64,000 bases of DNA. It comes from Sporanaerobacter acetigenes DSM 13106. Lineage in GTDB: Bacteria > Bacillota > Clostridia > Tissierellales > Sporanaerobacteraceae. The translations under genes were made by a program, and so were the position numbers. The notes beneath the pieces were generated by a model. The model was not told where the DNA came from, ran no database searches, and saw only the letters and a list, made by a program, of their open reading frames with translations. Positions 36,792 to 44,547 of the stretch are shown here, piece after piece. The stretch covers positions 61,996-125,995 of the forward strand of contig NZ_FQXR01000007.1 of assembly GCF_900130025.1 (NCBI RefSeq). Reading direction: 5' to 3'. Position 1 is the stretch's first letter; every line of letters starts with the position of its first letter.

Positions 36792-37331
36792 TTATTTATT
36801 AGACAAATAATCACGTGCCACCATAGCTCCAATTATAGTTTTGCTATCAATTATTTCTCCCTTATCAATCATATCTATTAAATCTTCAAGTTTAACTTTT
36901 ACGAGTTCTATATACTCATCTTTTTCTGGTTCTGCCTGGCCTTCGATCAATTCATTAGCCAAAAATAAATAAATTTTTTCATTTGAAAATCCAGGCGATG
37001 TATAAAATTCTAGCAAATATTCAAGTTTATTTGAAGTATAACCTGTCTCTTCTTTTAACTCCCTTATAGCAGTTTCCTTAGGTTCTTCTCCAATTTCTAA
37101 TTTCCCAGCAGGAATTTCCAGCAATTCTCTCTCGACAGCTTTTCTATACTGTTTTACAAGTACAATCTCATTTTGATTAGTTAATGCTACTATTGCAACT
37201 GCTCCTGGATGTTCTACAATTTCTCTTTTGGAATACTTTTTATCTGGTAATTCTACTGTATCTATTCGTAAATTCAACATCTTGCCCTCATATATTTTTT
37301 CGGTTTTCATGGTTTTCTCTTCAAAGTCCAT
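36792..37331 (-). CDS. nudF: Nudix hydrolase, ADP-ribose pyrophosphatase
   Basis: The Nudix box GKLEIGEEPKETAIRELKEETGYT (given here in two parts: GKLEIGEEP then RELKEETGYT) lies near residue 85, with the conserved VVKQYRKAVERELLEIPAG region before it typical of NudF. It hydrolyses ADP-ribose to AMP and ribose 5-phosphate. The open frame runs into the upstream gene; ATG 37331 after GGGGAGGAGG is the likely start (179 aa), one base past the DUF3866 stop. It fits the nudF-spoIIM-xerD order of Clostridia. Confidence 0.92.
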   Translation of the reverse strand: MDFEEKTMKTEKIYEGKMLNLRIDTVELPDKKYSKREIVEHPGAVAIVALTNQNEIVLVKQYRKAVERELLEIPAGKLEIGEEPKETAIRELKEETGYTSNKLEYLLEFYTSPGFSNEKIYLFLANELIEGQAEPEKDEYIELVKVKLEDLIDMIDKGEIIDSKTIIGAMVARDYLSNK

Positions 37332-37332
37332 A

Positions 37333-38421
37333 TTAAACATCCTCCTCCCCATCAAGGTACAAAAAAGTACTTTTAGCAACAGCACCTAAAGTAATAAAAT
37401 AATCCATATCTTCCTTCAAATCTCTACCCATAGTTGAAACATTTAAATTGAAATAGTCTAATGCCTTAATAATATCACTACCTTCTTCATAAATAATATT
37501 ATGCTTTTCAAACAAATTTTTAGCTATTAACTGTTCTCGAATCAAATTATCTTTGTCTTTAGTTAAATATGGGATTACTAATTTACCTTTAGTATTACAA
37601 GCTTTAGACAGAGATGTTAGTGTGTGATGACTTATTCCTCTATGCCTCTCTCTATCGTCTTTAAAACTAATTCTAGGAGCTATAAAAGGTGTTCCTCCAA
37701 GATTATTTACAGCATCTATTATATAGCCTTGTTCAATACCGCTAAATCCATATTTAGTACCAGTACCTGCAATTCCTGGTCCCATTGTAATTATAGTTAC
37801 GTCACTGTTTAATATTTTTTTAGCAGCAATAAGCCCAGAATATATATTTACACATTCAATATCTCCACCAAAAGCATTTCCGATAGTTATAGTACTATCT
37901 ATAATTTCCTTATTTTTTAAAGATTTGACGGTATTGCTAAATTGTATTGGTAATGCTCCTCCATCAGTCATTATATAATTTATTTTCAGTGAAGGTTTAA
38001 ACCACTTAAGCATACTTGCAAGAGGAGCTAACATACTATGCAATGTCCCTACAATAAAAACACTTCCATTTAAGCCAGTAAATTCATTAAACAATTCATG
38101 ATAAGGACTGTCTTCCTCTTCCGCTGTCAAACATTTTAGCTGAAATGGGGTATATCTAAGTTTCATTATATGACCTTTGCCTTCAAGTTCTTTATCTTTA
38201 TTGCTATAATTGAAGATAACAAAATGATATCCCCCAGTTCCCAAAGACAATTCTACTGCAGTTGTATTTAATATCAACTCATCTCCAATATCTACAGGAC
38301 CAGTTAAATCATTATAATTGATAGCTTTAGATAAATCGCCATCTATATTTACTTCAACCCAAGTAGTATTTTCATCTTCTCTTAAAATACTATTAACAAT
38401 TCCTTTTCTATAGCTAATCAG
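37333..38421 (-). CDS. DUF3866 family protein, probable CTG start
   Basis: The motif LNTTAVELSLGTGGYHFVI is the hallmark of the DUF3866 family, whose function is unknown. A standard start gives only TTG 38277 (314 aa), which removes the conserved N-terminus. The same frame stays open upstream to CTG 38421, which lies eight bases after a strong GGAGG (38430-38434). From there the protein reads LISYRKGIVNSIL, then a WVEVNIDGDLSKAINYND segment and TGPVDIGDEL, matching the expected family N-terminus and giving 362 aa. No ATG, GTG or TTG lies between. I infer CTG initiation. Confidence 0.75.
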   Translation of the reverse strand: MISYRKGIVNSILREDENTTWVEVNIDGDLSKAINYNDLTGPVDIGDELILNTTAVELSLGTGGYHFVIFNYSNKDKELEGKGHIMKLRYTPFQLKCLTAEEEDSPYHELFNEFTGLNGSVFIVGTLHSMLAPLASMLKWFKPSLKINYIMTDGGALPIQFSNTVKSLKNKEIIDSTITIGNAFGGDIECVNIYSGLIAAKKILNSDVTIITMGPGIAGTGTKYGFSGIEQGYIIDAVNNLGGTPFIAPRISFKDDRERHRGISHHTLTSLSKACNTKGKLVIPYLTKDKDNLIREQLIAKNLFEKHNIIYEEGSDIIKALDYFNLNVSTMGRDLKEDMDYFITLGAVAKSTFLYLDGEEDV

Positions 38422-38433
38422 CTTAAAAACCTC

Positions 38434-39258
38434 CTATCTTCCCAAATTATCAATATATCTTAAAAACTTATTTTTTTCAATTATCTTTGAAAATGAAACA
38501 AACTCTGAAAGCATCTGAACTGCAATTAAAACGACTAAATAAATTATCTTTATTTTTAAATCATGAGTAATTGCACAATAAGCACCTAAAGTTATTCCTA
38601 GAGAATTTGAACCTACATCACCCATCATAGCATTGGCTTTTAAATCTATAGGTAAATACCTAAACAATATGCCGAAAAAAGAAAATAACAAAATGCTCAA
38701 ATCATCGCACCAAGAAGTAATCAATAGAATTATGGAAACAAGTATAAATACCTTGGAAGCCCTTCCTGGTCTCAAATCGAAGAGATTTATAAGATTGGTA
38801 AACAACGAAATAAGCAATGTGTTTATTATTGTTTCTATTATACTATTAGAAATATAAAGAGAAATTATTAAAGCAACTAAAAATCCTACACTTGCTTTAA
38901 GTCCTCCTGTAGTTAATTTACCCTTTAATAGAGATTTTATATGTCCTTTAAATCCTTTAACATTTTTATCTCCCACCAAATCATCTAAAAGTCCAACTAG
39001 ACCAACAAGAATAAATGCAACCAAGTAAATCAACACATAATGCCTCAAATCTTCTGCTATAAACAAATTCATTAAGCTTAAAGTGATAGTCTGTACAATA
39101 ATAAATAACAAACCCATACTTGAAGGTATCTCTTCATTTTTATAATTAATACATAAACAATTATTATCTTTTAGCATATTTAACAAAAATGGTATCCCTA
39201 TAATACTAAGTATCATGCTAATAAAAAAACTCAAAATACTAATTTTATAAACTTCCAT
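38434..39258 (-). CDS. MraY/WecA-like polyprenyl-phosphate glycosyl-1-phosphate transferase family protein
   Basis: A polytopic membrane protein of 274 aa with about eight to nine hydrophobic segments. The catalytic motifs of the family are present: GLLDDLVGD near residue 89, NLFDLRPGRASK near 158 and MMGDVGSNSLG near 213. It is shorter and more diverged than true MraY, so it is likely a paralogue acting on another undecaprenyl-linked glycan. It lies next to a family 2 glycosyltransferase and steA/steB. Its substrate cannot be determined from the sequence. Confidence 0.8.
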   Translation of the reverse strand: MEVYKISILSFFISMILSIIGIPFLLNMLKDNNCLCINYKNEEIPSSMGLLFIIVQTITLSLMNLFIAEDLRHYVLIYLVAFILVGLVGLLDDLVGDKNVKGFKGHIKSLLKGKLTTGGLKASVGFLVALIISLYISNSIIETIINTLLISLFTNLINLFDLRPGRASKVFILVSIILLITSWCDDLSILLFSFFGILFRYLPIDLKANAMMGDVGSNSLGITLGAYCAITHDLKIKIIYLVVLIAVQMLSEFVSFSKIIEKNKFLRYIDNLGR

Positions 39259-39262
39259 AAAC

Positions 39263-39943
39263 TCACCTTCTAAAAAACAATACTATAAGCGTACCTAAAA
39301 TGTCAAAAAACTGTTTACCTCTATGAACAAAGTCTTTAAATGTTCTTCCCGTTTCTCTATGTCTCATATTTACTTCCACTTCTTTAATAGAAAACCCATT
39401 TCTTAAGGCTCCCACAGTCATGGCAACCTCTATGCCATATCTATCAGGAATATAGTGGATGCTATTTATAACATCTTTTTTATATACTCTTTGTCCAGAA
39501 AGTGTAGTATCCAATTTTTCACCTGTATACATATATACACCATTTTTTGCTAAATCCTTTACAAATCCAAAACCACCTTTTTTTAATGCTTTAGGAAATT
39601 TGGCAATAGTTATATCTGCTTCATTATTAATTACAGGATATATGAGTTTTCCAATTTCAACGCTAGTTTTGCCTAAATCCCCATCTACTAAAACTAAATA
39701 ATCAAATTCAATTTCACTTATCGCTTTTTTAATAGCATATCCCTTGCCTTTATTTTTGTCTAGTTTTATAATGCCTATATCTAATTTATCTAATACTTCT
39801 AAAGTATTGTCAGTAGAACCATCATCTACTACTATCAATTCATCAATAATATCTATTTCTTTTAATTTTTCTATTGTATCTAATATTGTATCTTCTTCAT
39901 TGTATACAGGTATTACAGCTACAACTCTTCCACTATAATTCAT
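39263..39943 (-). CDS. family 2 glycosyltransferase
   Basis: The GT-A nucleotide-sugar domain is clear: VAVIPVYNEEDTIL near the start, VVDDGSTDNTLEVLD near 38, and the metal motif VDGDLG near 89. The C-terminus has a short hydrophobic segment (FDILGTLIVLFF), as in dolichol-phosphate mannosyltransferase-like enzymes. The frame starts at 39958, but ATG 39943 after GAGGAGAGA is better placed (226 aa). It pairs with the MraY-like gene 4 nt downstream. Confidence 0.85.
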   Translation of the reverse strand: MNYSGRVVAVIPVYNEEDTILDTIEKLKEIDIIDELIVVDDGSTDNTLEVLDKLDIGIIKLDKNKGKGYAIKKAISEIEFDYLVLVDGDLGKTSVEIGKLIYPVINNEADITIAKFPKALKKGGFGFVKDLAKNGVYMYTGEKLDTTLSGQRVYKKDVINSIHYIPDRYGIEVAMTVGALRNGFSIKEVEVNMRHRETGRTFKDFVHRGKQFFDILGTLIVLFFRR

Positions 39944-39954
39944 ATTATCTCTCC

Positions 39955-40839
39955 TCACTCTAAAATGGCTTCACTTGGATTGGGAATTAAACTTTCTGCA
40001 CTAGGCTTTACACCGTAATATCCTGGTCTACCTTCCATAGCCATAATTAAAGCAACCTTTCCAATGACAGTATCCACATTATCTACAGTAGATATTCTAT
40101 AGTTTTTATACTCACTAATATAAGAAAAATTAACTTTAGTTTTTTCTATCCCAATAATAGGTGTTTCTAATTTTTTGCTGACCTCTACTATCTTTCTATC
40201 TAAATAATTTATTCTATCAAAATCTTCTTTTTCACTTCCACCTGCTATGACAATATAATCCACAGGTTCGTCTGCATTACCAACTATATTTATTAATCCG
40301 TATTCTCTATATAATTGTATAATGTCTTCATTATCTCCAGATATAATTGCATTAGTTAAATCCTCTACACCTTTATCAATTATACTTTCTTTTATTTCTA
40401 CATTTTTTTCTCCATTTAAATATATTTCTTTTAATAATTCTTCATTTAAAAACTTGTCCTTTATTGTCACAATACTAACCACATCTGCCCCAGCCATACC
40501 TAGGGTTTTGCCTATTCCTGAATAAATATATTCATCATTAGTTTCAATTATAGCTACTTTTAGACCTGATAACCTGTTCTTTATGATTTCAGGATAAATC
40601 ACTTCACTAAAATTTGCATACTGAGAATTTTCCAATTCTAAAGTATCCACTTCACCTTTTAAATTTTGATTTTCCTCTTTTAAATAGTCAAATTTTTCTT
40701 CTAACTTTGTGACCAAATCATCTCTTTGATCCACTATAACTTCATTTGCATCCAATGAAAATCCAATATAAATTCCTATAGCTAATGCCAAAAATATTGA
40801 AACAATAGATATCACATAAAATTTCATATTAGGAATCAA
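39955..40839 (-). CDS. SteB/MctB-like membrane protein
   Basis: An N-terminal transmembrane helix (about residues 6-27; YVISIVSIFLALAIGIYIGF) is followed by a coiled coil (about 40-75) and a soluble domain. This is the layout of the MctB family, called copper transporter in mycobacteria and SteB in corynebacteria, where it works with SteA at the division site. A copper role is not supported by any metal motif here; the adjoining steA favours the cell-division role. The start is TTG at 40839 seven bases after GGAGG. Confidence 0.8.
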   Translation of the reverse strand: MIPNMKFYVISIVSIFLALAIGIYIGFSLDANEVIVDQRDDLVTKLEEKFDYLKEENQNLKGEVDTLELENSQYANFSEVIYPEIIKNRLSGLKVAIIETNDEYIYSGIGKTLGMAGADVVSIVTIKDKFLNEELLKEIYLNGEKNVEIKESIIDKGVEDLTNAIISGDNEDIIQLYREYGLINIVGNADEPVDYIVIAGGSEKEDFDRINYLDRKIVEVSKKLETPIIGIEKTKVNFSYISEYKNYRISTVDNVDTVIGKVALIMAMEGRPGYYGVKPSAESLIPNPSEAILE

Positions 40840-40850
40840 AATATCGCCTC

Positions 40851-41972
40851 CTATACTCCAAACATTATTTTAAGTCTTATCTTGATAAGTTGCATTAATT
40901 CTTTCATAGGAGGAAACATCATCGTAATAACTATGATTGGAATTAACGCGGCAATGCCAAGCCCTATTACATGTCTCAATTTCAAATGACTTTTATAAAG
41001 CTTATTGACTCCTTTTGCATCTACCAATTTAGAGCCAACTTTTAATCTAACTAAAAAAGTACTTGCCATCCCATTTCTACCTTTTTCTAAAAAATCTATC
41101 ATATTGTTATGAGTCCCTACGGCAACGATTAAATCAGCATTATTAGCATAAGCAAGCAGTAATGCTATATCCTCGCTGGTACCTGGAGAAGGAAAAATAA
41201 CAGCATTTAAACCCAATTTTTCTACTCTTTCAAGTCCAGGCGCTTCTCCATTCGTGTACGCATGAACTACTATTTCTTTACTCATTTTCAAGCATCTATC
41301 ACTAATGCTATCCATATCTCCAATGACCATATCTGGGATATAGCCAAATTCTAAAAGTGCATCCCCTCCACCATCAACTCCAATTAAAACTGGATGTACT
41401 TCATGTATATAAGCTTGAACTGTTTCCAAATCTCTCTTATAGTCTTTTCCCCTAACTACCACCAATACATGTCTATTGTTCATCTTGGTTTTAACTTTAG
41501 GAATTGGAACTTTTCCAGTCACAAGTCCCTTCTCTTTTTTTGCATATTCTAAAGTATTTTCAATAAATCTATCTAATTCTTTTTCAAAGTTTTCATATCC
41601 AATTCCTAGTAAATACTCAATTTTTTTGCTGTCGAGTAATTCACATTTACATATAACTTCCCCATCCTTAATTATTGCATCGTCAGATATTTCTATTGTT
41701 TCCCCTTCTTTGATTGATTCAAATAAATCAGTATCACAAACTTCAAAAATTGGAACACCGGCTTCCACTAAAATAGAAGGCCCTTGATTTGGATATCGTC
41801 CACTTATAGTTTTTTCAGTATTTATTATACACTTAATTTTTGACTCAACTAGCGAATTAGCTGCAATTTCATCTAAATCTTTATGTGAAATTAAGGCTAT
41901 ATCCCCTGGCTTTAACCTTTTAATGAGGTTTTTCGTTCGTTTATCTTTTTTAACTTTGCCTTTTAAATACAT
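40851..41972 (-). CDS. SteA-like cytokinetic ring protein (thiamin pyrophosphokinase-like fold)
   Basis: The N-terminal half contains LKPGDIALISHKDLDEIAANSLV, and the middle has GVDGGGDALLEFGYIPDMVIGDMDS, the signature of the thiamin pyrophosphokinase-like catalytic fold. A C-terminal helix (IGLGIAALIPIIVITMMF) anchors it in the membrane. These features, and the adjacent SteB-like gene, match SteA of actinobacteria, which localises with SteB to the division septum. The 373-aa length fits. The steA-steB pair in Firmicutes is known but poorly studied. The ATG at 41972 follows GGAGGA. Confidence 0.82.
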   Translation of the reverse strand: MYLKGKVKKDKRTKNLIKRLKPGDIALISHKDLDEIAANSLVESKIKCIINTEKTISGRYPNQGPSILVEAGVPIFEVCDTDLFESIKEGETIEISDDAIIKDGEVICKCELLDSKKIEYLLGIGYENFEKELDRFIENTLEYAKKEKGLVTGKVPIPKVKTKMNNRHVLVVVRGKDYKRDLETVQAYIHEVHPVLIGVDGGGDALLEFGYIPDMVIGDMDSISDRCLKMSKEIVVHAYTNGEAPGLERVEKLGLNAVIFPSPGTSEDIALLLAYANNADLIVAVGTHNNMIDFLEKGRNGMASTFLVRLKVGSKLVDAKGVNKLYKSHLKLRHVIGLGIAALIPIIVITMMFPPMKELMQLIKIRLKIMFGV

Positions 41973-41990
41973 CTTAATCCTCCAAATCTA

Positions 41991-42021
41991 TTATTTATAT
42001 AGTATTTCCCTATATAAATAA
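41991..42021. promoter_or_regulatory. 12-bp inverted repeat in the steA leader
   Basis: TTATTTATATAG (41991-42002) and CTATATAAATAA (42010-42021) are perfect inverted repeats around a 7-nt loop, starting 19 bp upstream of the steA start codon. It may be an operator or an mRNA hairpin; its AT-only arms make a terminator unlikely. Confidence 0.4.
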
Positions 42022-42066
42022 ATAATCCAATTTGACTATATAATCTTTCTATTTTATTATAGCATA

Positions 42067-42111
42067 AAAATATAGTCTCATGAATAGTAACTATTCATGA
42101 GACTATATTTT
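42067..42111. terminator. intrinsic terminator after spo0A
   Basis: A 20-bp perfect stem (42068-42087 with 42091-42110), 3-nt loop, with A/T flanks, overlaps the last codons of spo0A and separates it from steA. Confidence 0.9.
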
Positions 42112-42922
42112 ACATTTTATTTTCTGCCATTTCCTGTTCTAATCTTAATTTATCAGCTACCATCGCAATAAATTCTGAATTGGTGGGCTTCCCTTTGCCA
42201 GTATGAACAGTGTAGCCAAATATGCTATTAATAGTTTCAACCTTTCCTCTACTCCAAGCTACTTCTATAGCATGTCTAATAGCTCTTTCTACTCTGCTTG
42301 GTGTAGTGTTATATTTTTCTGCTATAGATGGATATAATTCTTTTGTCACTGCACCAAGCAACTCAACATTTTCTACAACCATTGTAATAGCTTCTCGTAA
42401 ATATAAATATCCTTTTATATGAGCTGGAACACCAATTTCATGAATAATATTAGTTATTTTAGCTTCCATGTTCATACTACTGTCAATAGCTTTTACAGTT
42501 TCTTTTGGAATGTCTATATATTTTTTAGAATAGCTCTTCTTAGTAGGAATGTCCGAAATTTCCCTTAGTCTTTTAATAAAAATATCAAAATCAAAAGGTT
42601 TAACTACATAATAATCAGCTCCTAGTTCTATAGCTTTTTGAGTAACTCTATCTTGTCCTACAGCTGACAACACTACAATTTTGGGATACTTATCCAATCT
42701 CATAGTATTTATACGTTCTAATACCCCTAATCCATCTAAATGTGGCATAATAATATCTAATATCAAAACATCTGGTTTTATTTCTGGTATCATGTCTAGT
42801 GCTTCTAACCCATCCTTTGCAAATCCTAAAACTTCAAAATCCTCTTGTTTTTCTAGATATTCATTTAAAATATCACAAAATTCTTTGTTGTCATCTGCAA
42901 CGAGTATTTTAATTTTCTCCAA
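42110..42922 (-). CDS. spo0A: sporulation response regulator Spo0A
   Basis: The receiver domain has the acidic pocket VADD near residue 10, the phospho-acceptor Asp in [13 protein letters not shown] near 56, and the switch Lys in VKPFDF near 108. The C-terminal domain carries the recognition helix and the near-invariant [20 protein letters not shown] and [19 protein letters not shown]. It is the master regulator of sporulation and post-exponential functions. The start is TTG at 42922 after GGGGGGT. It is flanked by spoIVB upstream, the classical Clostridia pair, and has a sigma-H promoter with a 0A box. Confidence 0.97.
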   Translation of the reverse strand: MEKIKILVADDNKEFCDILNEYLEKQEDFEVLGFAKDGLEALDMIPEIKPDVLILDIIMPHLDGLGVLERINTMRLDKYPKIVVLSAVGQDRVTQKAIELGADYYVVKPFDFDIFIKRLREISDIPTKKSYSKKYIDIPKETVKAIDSSMNMEAKITNIIHEIGVPAHIKGYLYLREAITMVVENVELLGAVTKELYPSIAEKYNTTPSRVERAIRHAIEVAWSRGKVETINSIFGYTVHTGKGKPTNSEFIAMVADKLRLEQEMAENKM

Positions 42923-42963
42923 AATAATTACCCCCCTGTATGTATTCTATAGTATACTTTTAT

Positions 42964-42992
42964 TTATTCGACAAAGAATTTTTATTTCCTTC
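42964..42992 (-). promoter_or_regulatory. sigma-H promoter and 0A box of spo0A
   Basis: On the minus strand GAAGGAAAT (42984-42992), an 11-bp spacer and GTCGAATAA (42964-42972) match the sigma-H consensus at every defined position. The 0A-box-like TTTGTCGAATA (42965-42975, 10 of 11 to TTTGTCGAAAA) overlaps the -10. It lies 42 bp upstream of the TTG start. Confidence 0.75.
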
Positions 42993-43021
42993 TAGTTTTC
43001 CATTTTTTATCTACATTTTTG

Positions 43022-43061
43022 AAAAAAGATAGGTTTTAATAAATTAAAACCTATCTTTTTT
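43022..43061. terminator. bidirectional intrinsic terminator after spoIVB
   Basis: A 19-bp perfect stem (43022-43040 with 43043-43061) has AAAAAA and TTTTTT ends and a 2-nt apex, and overlaps the spoIVB stop. Confidence 0.9.
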
Positions 43062-44366
43062 TGTTTGTGCAAATTCACTTTTTGTTTTGTAATTAAAATC
43101 TGCCTGTTCCAGCATCCAATCTATATATATTCCATACCCTTTTGTAGGATCATTGACAAATACATGGGTTACAGCCCCTATTAATTTTCCATCTTGTATT
43201 ATAGGACTTCCACTCATTCCTTGGACAATGCCACCGGTTTTTTGCAATAATTTTTTATCTGTGATTCTTATTATCATACTTTTTTGTTCTGGAAAAGGTT
43301 GATTTTGTGCTTTAACTATTTCAATTTCATATTTTTGTACTTTATTATCATTAATAGTAGTTAAAATATAAGCCTTCCCCTCTTTAACTTCTTCTTGGAA
43401 TCCCACAGGTAGAGGCTTTGATTTGTTATTATCTAAATTCTTTTTATATAGTTTCCCATATATTCCAAACTCAGTATTACTTGTTATATCTCCTAAGGCA
43501 TCCTGAGTCTCATAAAAGGCTCCTTTTATCTCTCCAGGACTTCCTTTACTTCCTTGTTCAATTTCAGATATTCTTGCACTCATTATTTTACCATTTTCTA
43601 TTTTTAACAATTCCCCTGTATCTATATCTGTAATCCCATGACCTAGAGCTCCAAAAATTCCTGTATTCTCATCATAAAAAGTTAAAGTACCTATACCAGC
43701 TGTTTTATCTCTCACCCATATACCCAATCTATAACAGTTATCCTGAACACTCTTTCTTGGTCTTACCTGAGTAGTAAATTGAACATTATTTCTTTCAATA
43801 ACTATATCTATAGTTTCCTTTTTTATACTATTTAAAAGTTCTACAACATGTTCTGCATCTTTTACTTTTTCTCCATCAATCTCCAATATACTGTCTCCGA
43901 CTTTTATTCCTCCATCCTTGGCAGGATTATATCTTTTGCCATCAACTCCTATAACATCTGTTACTGCTACTACTAAAACCCCTCTAGTATTCAATCTAAC
44001 GCCAATAGAATTTCCTCCAGGCGTCAAATAGACTCTTTCTAATACATTTACTTCAATATCCCTTACAGGAATTATTCCAAGCAATTTAAGCTGCATTTTT
44101 GCTATGCCAGATTGAATGGTATTAAATTCATAAGACTTTTTTAACGACAAGGTATTTTTGCTACAAGGTCCACAATTTACAATGTTATTATCTTGCAAAA
44201 TCTTTACTGTAAAAGGGAAAAATACATCAAAAGCTTTTTTATCTCCTTTCACAATATTAATTCTGTCAGGATAATAATTAAAAAAACAAAATTGAAACAA
44301 ATAAAAAGCAATCACAATCATCAAGATTATAGATAACTGTTGTTTATATCTTGAATACTTTTGCAA
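43044..44366 (-). CDS. spoIVB: SpoIVB peptidase (S55)
   Basis: SpoIVB is secreted from the forespore and triggers processing of pro-sigma-K. An N-terminal hydrophobic anchor (about residues 10-31) precedes a PDZ domain (about 120-190) and an S55 serine-protease domain with the catalytic His in LGHGITDIDTG near 230 and the Ser in GMSGSPIIQDG near 390. At 440 aa it is a normal length. The start is TTG at 44366. A much stronger ribosome binding site lies 34 bp further up and opens a short overlapping ORF, so translation of spoIVB may depend on it. Confidence 0.95.
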   Translation of the reverse strand: MQKYSRYKQQLSIILMIVIAFYLFQFCFFNYYPDRINIVKGDKKAFDVFFPFTVKILQDNNIVNCGPCSKNTLSLKKSYEFNTIQSGIAKMQLKLLGIIPVRDIEVNVLERVYLTPGGNSIGVRLNTRGVLVVAVTDVIGVDGKRYNPAKDGGIKVGDSILEIDGEKVKDAEHVVELLNSIKKETIDIVIERNNVQFTTQVRPRKSVQDNCYRLGIWVRDKTAGIGTLTFYDENTGIFGALGHGITDIDTGELLKIENGKIMSARISEIEQGSKGSPGEIKGAFYETQDALGDITSNTEFGIYGKLYKKNLDNNKSKPLPVGFQEEVKEGKAYILTTINDNKVQKYEIEIVKAQNQPFPEQKSMIIRITDKKLLQKTGGIVQGMSGSPIIQDGKLIGAVTHVFVNDPTKGYGIYIDWMLEQADFNYKTKSEFAQTKKDRF

Positions 44367-44400
44367 GTAATATCACTCTCCCAATTTTCCCCTTTTTCAT
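44344..44400 (-). CDS. 18-codon leader ORF overlapping the spoIVB start
   Basis: ATG 44400 follows GGAGGTGAGT (44401-44410) at ideal spacing, the best ribosome binding site in the region. The frame encodes an 18-aa, lysine-rich hydrophobic peptide (MKKGKIGRVILLAKVFKI) and stops at 44344, 22 nt inside spoIVB, in a different frame. Its place suggests a leader peptide or translational coupling; it could also be fortuitous. No homologue is known to me. Confidence 0.4.
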   Translation of the reverse strand: MKKGKIGRVILLAKVFKI

Positions 44401-44515
44401 ACTCACCTCCAAAAAATATTATTTGCAAATATAATTTAGCCTTTTTCTCGCATATTTATTCTCAGTAATTATTAATGATTATGTAAAGTAAAATAAATTT
44501 TGCCTTTATAATGAA

Positions 44516-44547
44516 AAAACACTTTATACTTAAGTATAAAGTGTTTT
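44516..44547. terminator. intrinsic terminator after recN
   Basis: A 32-bp perfect palindrome AAAACACTTTATACTT/AAGTATAAAGTGTTTT overlaps the last bases of recN and ends in T and A runs. It divides recN from spoIVB. Confidence 0.88.

Noticed and set aside
41461..41970. Plus-strand ORFs opposite steA and other genes
   Set aside because: All are mirror frames of well-supported minus-strand genes and have no ribosome binding sites or recognisable domains.
44344..44400. Frameshift at the beginning of spoIVB
   Set aside because: The spoIVB frame contains a full membrane anchor and start, so the overlapping short frame is a separate leader and not a broken N-terminus.
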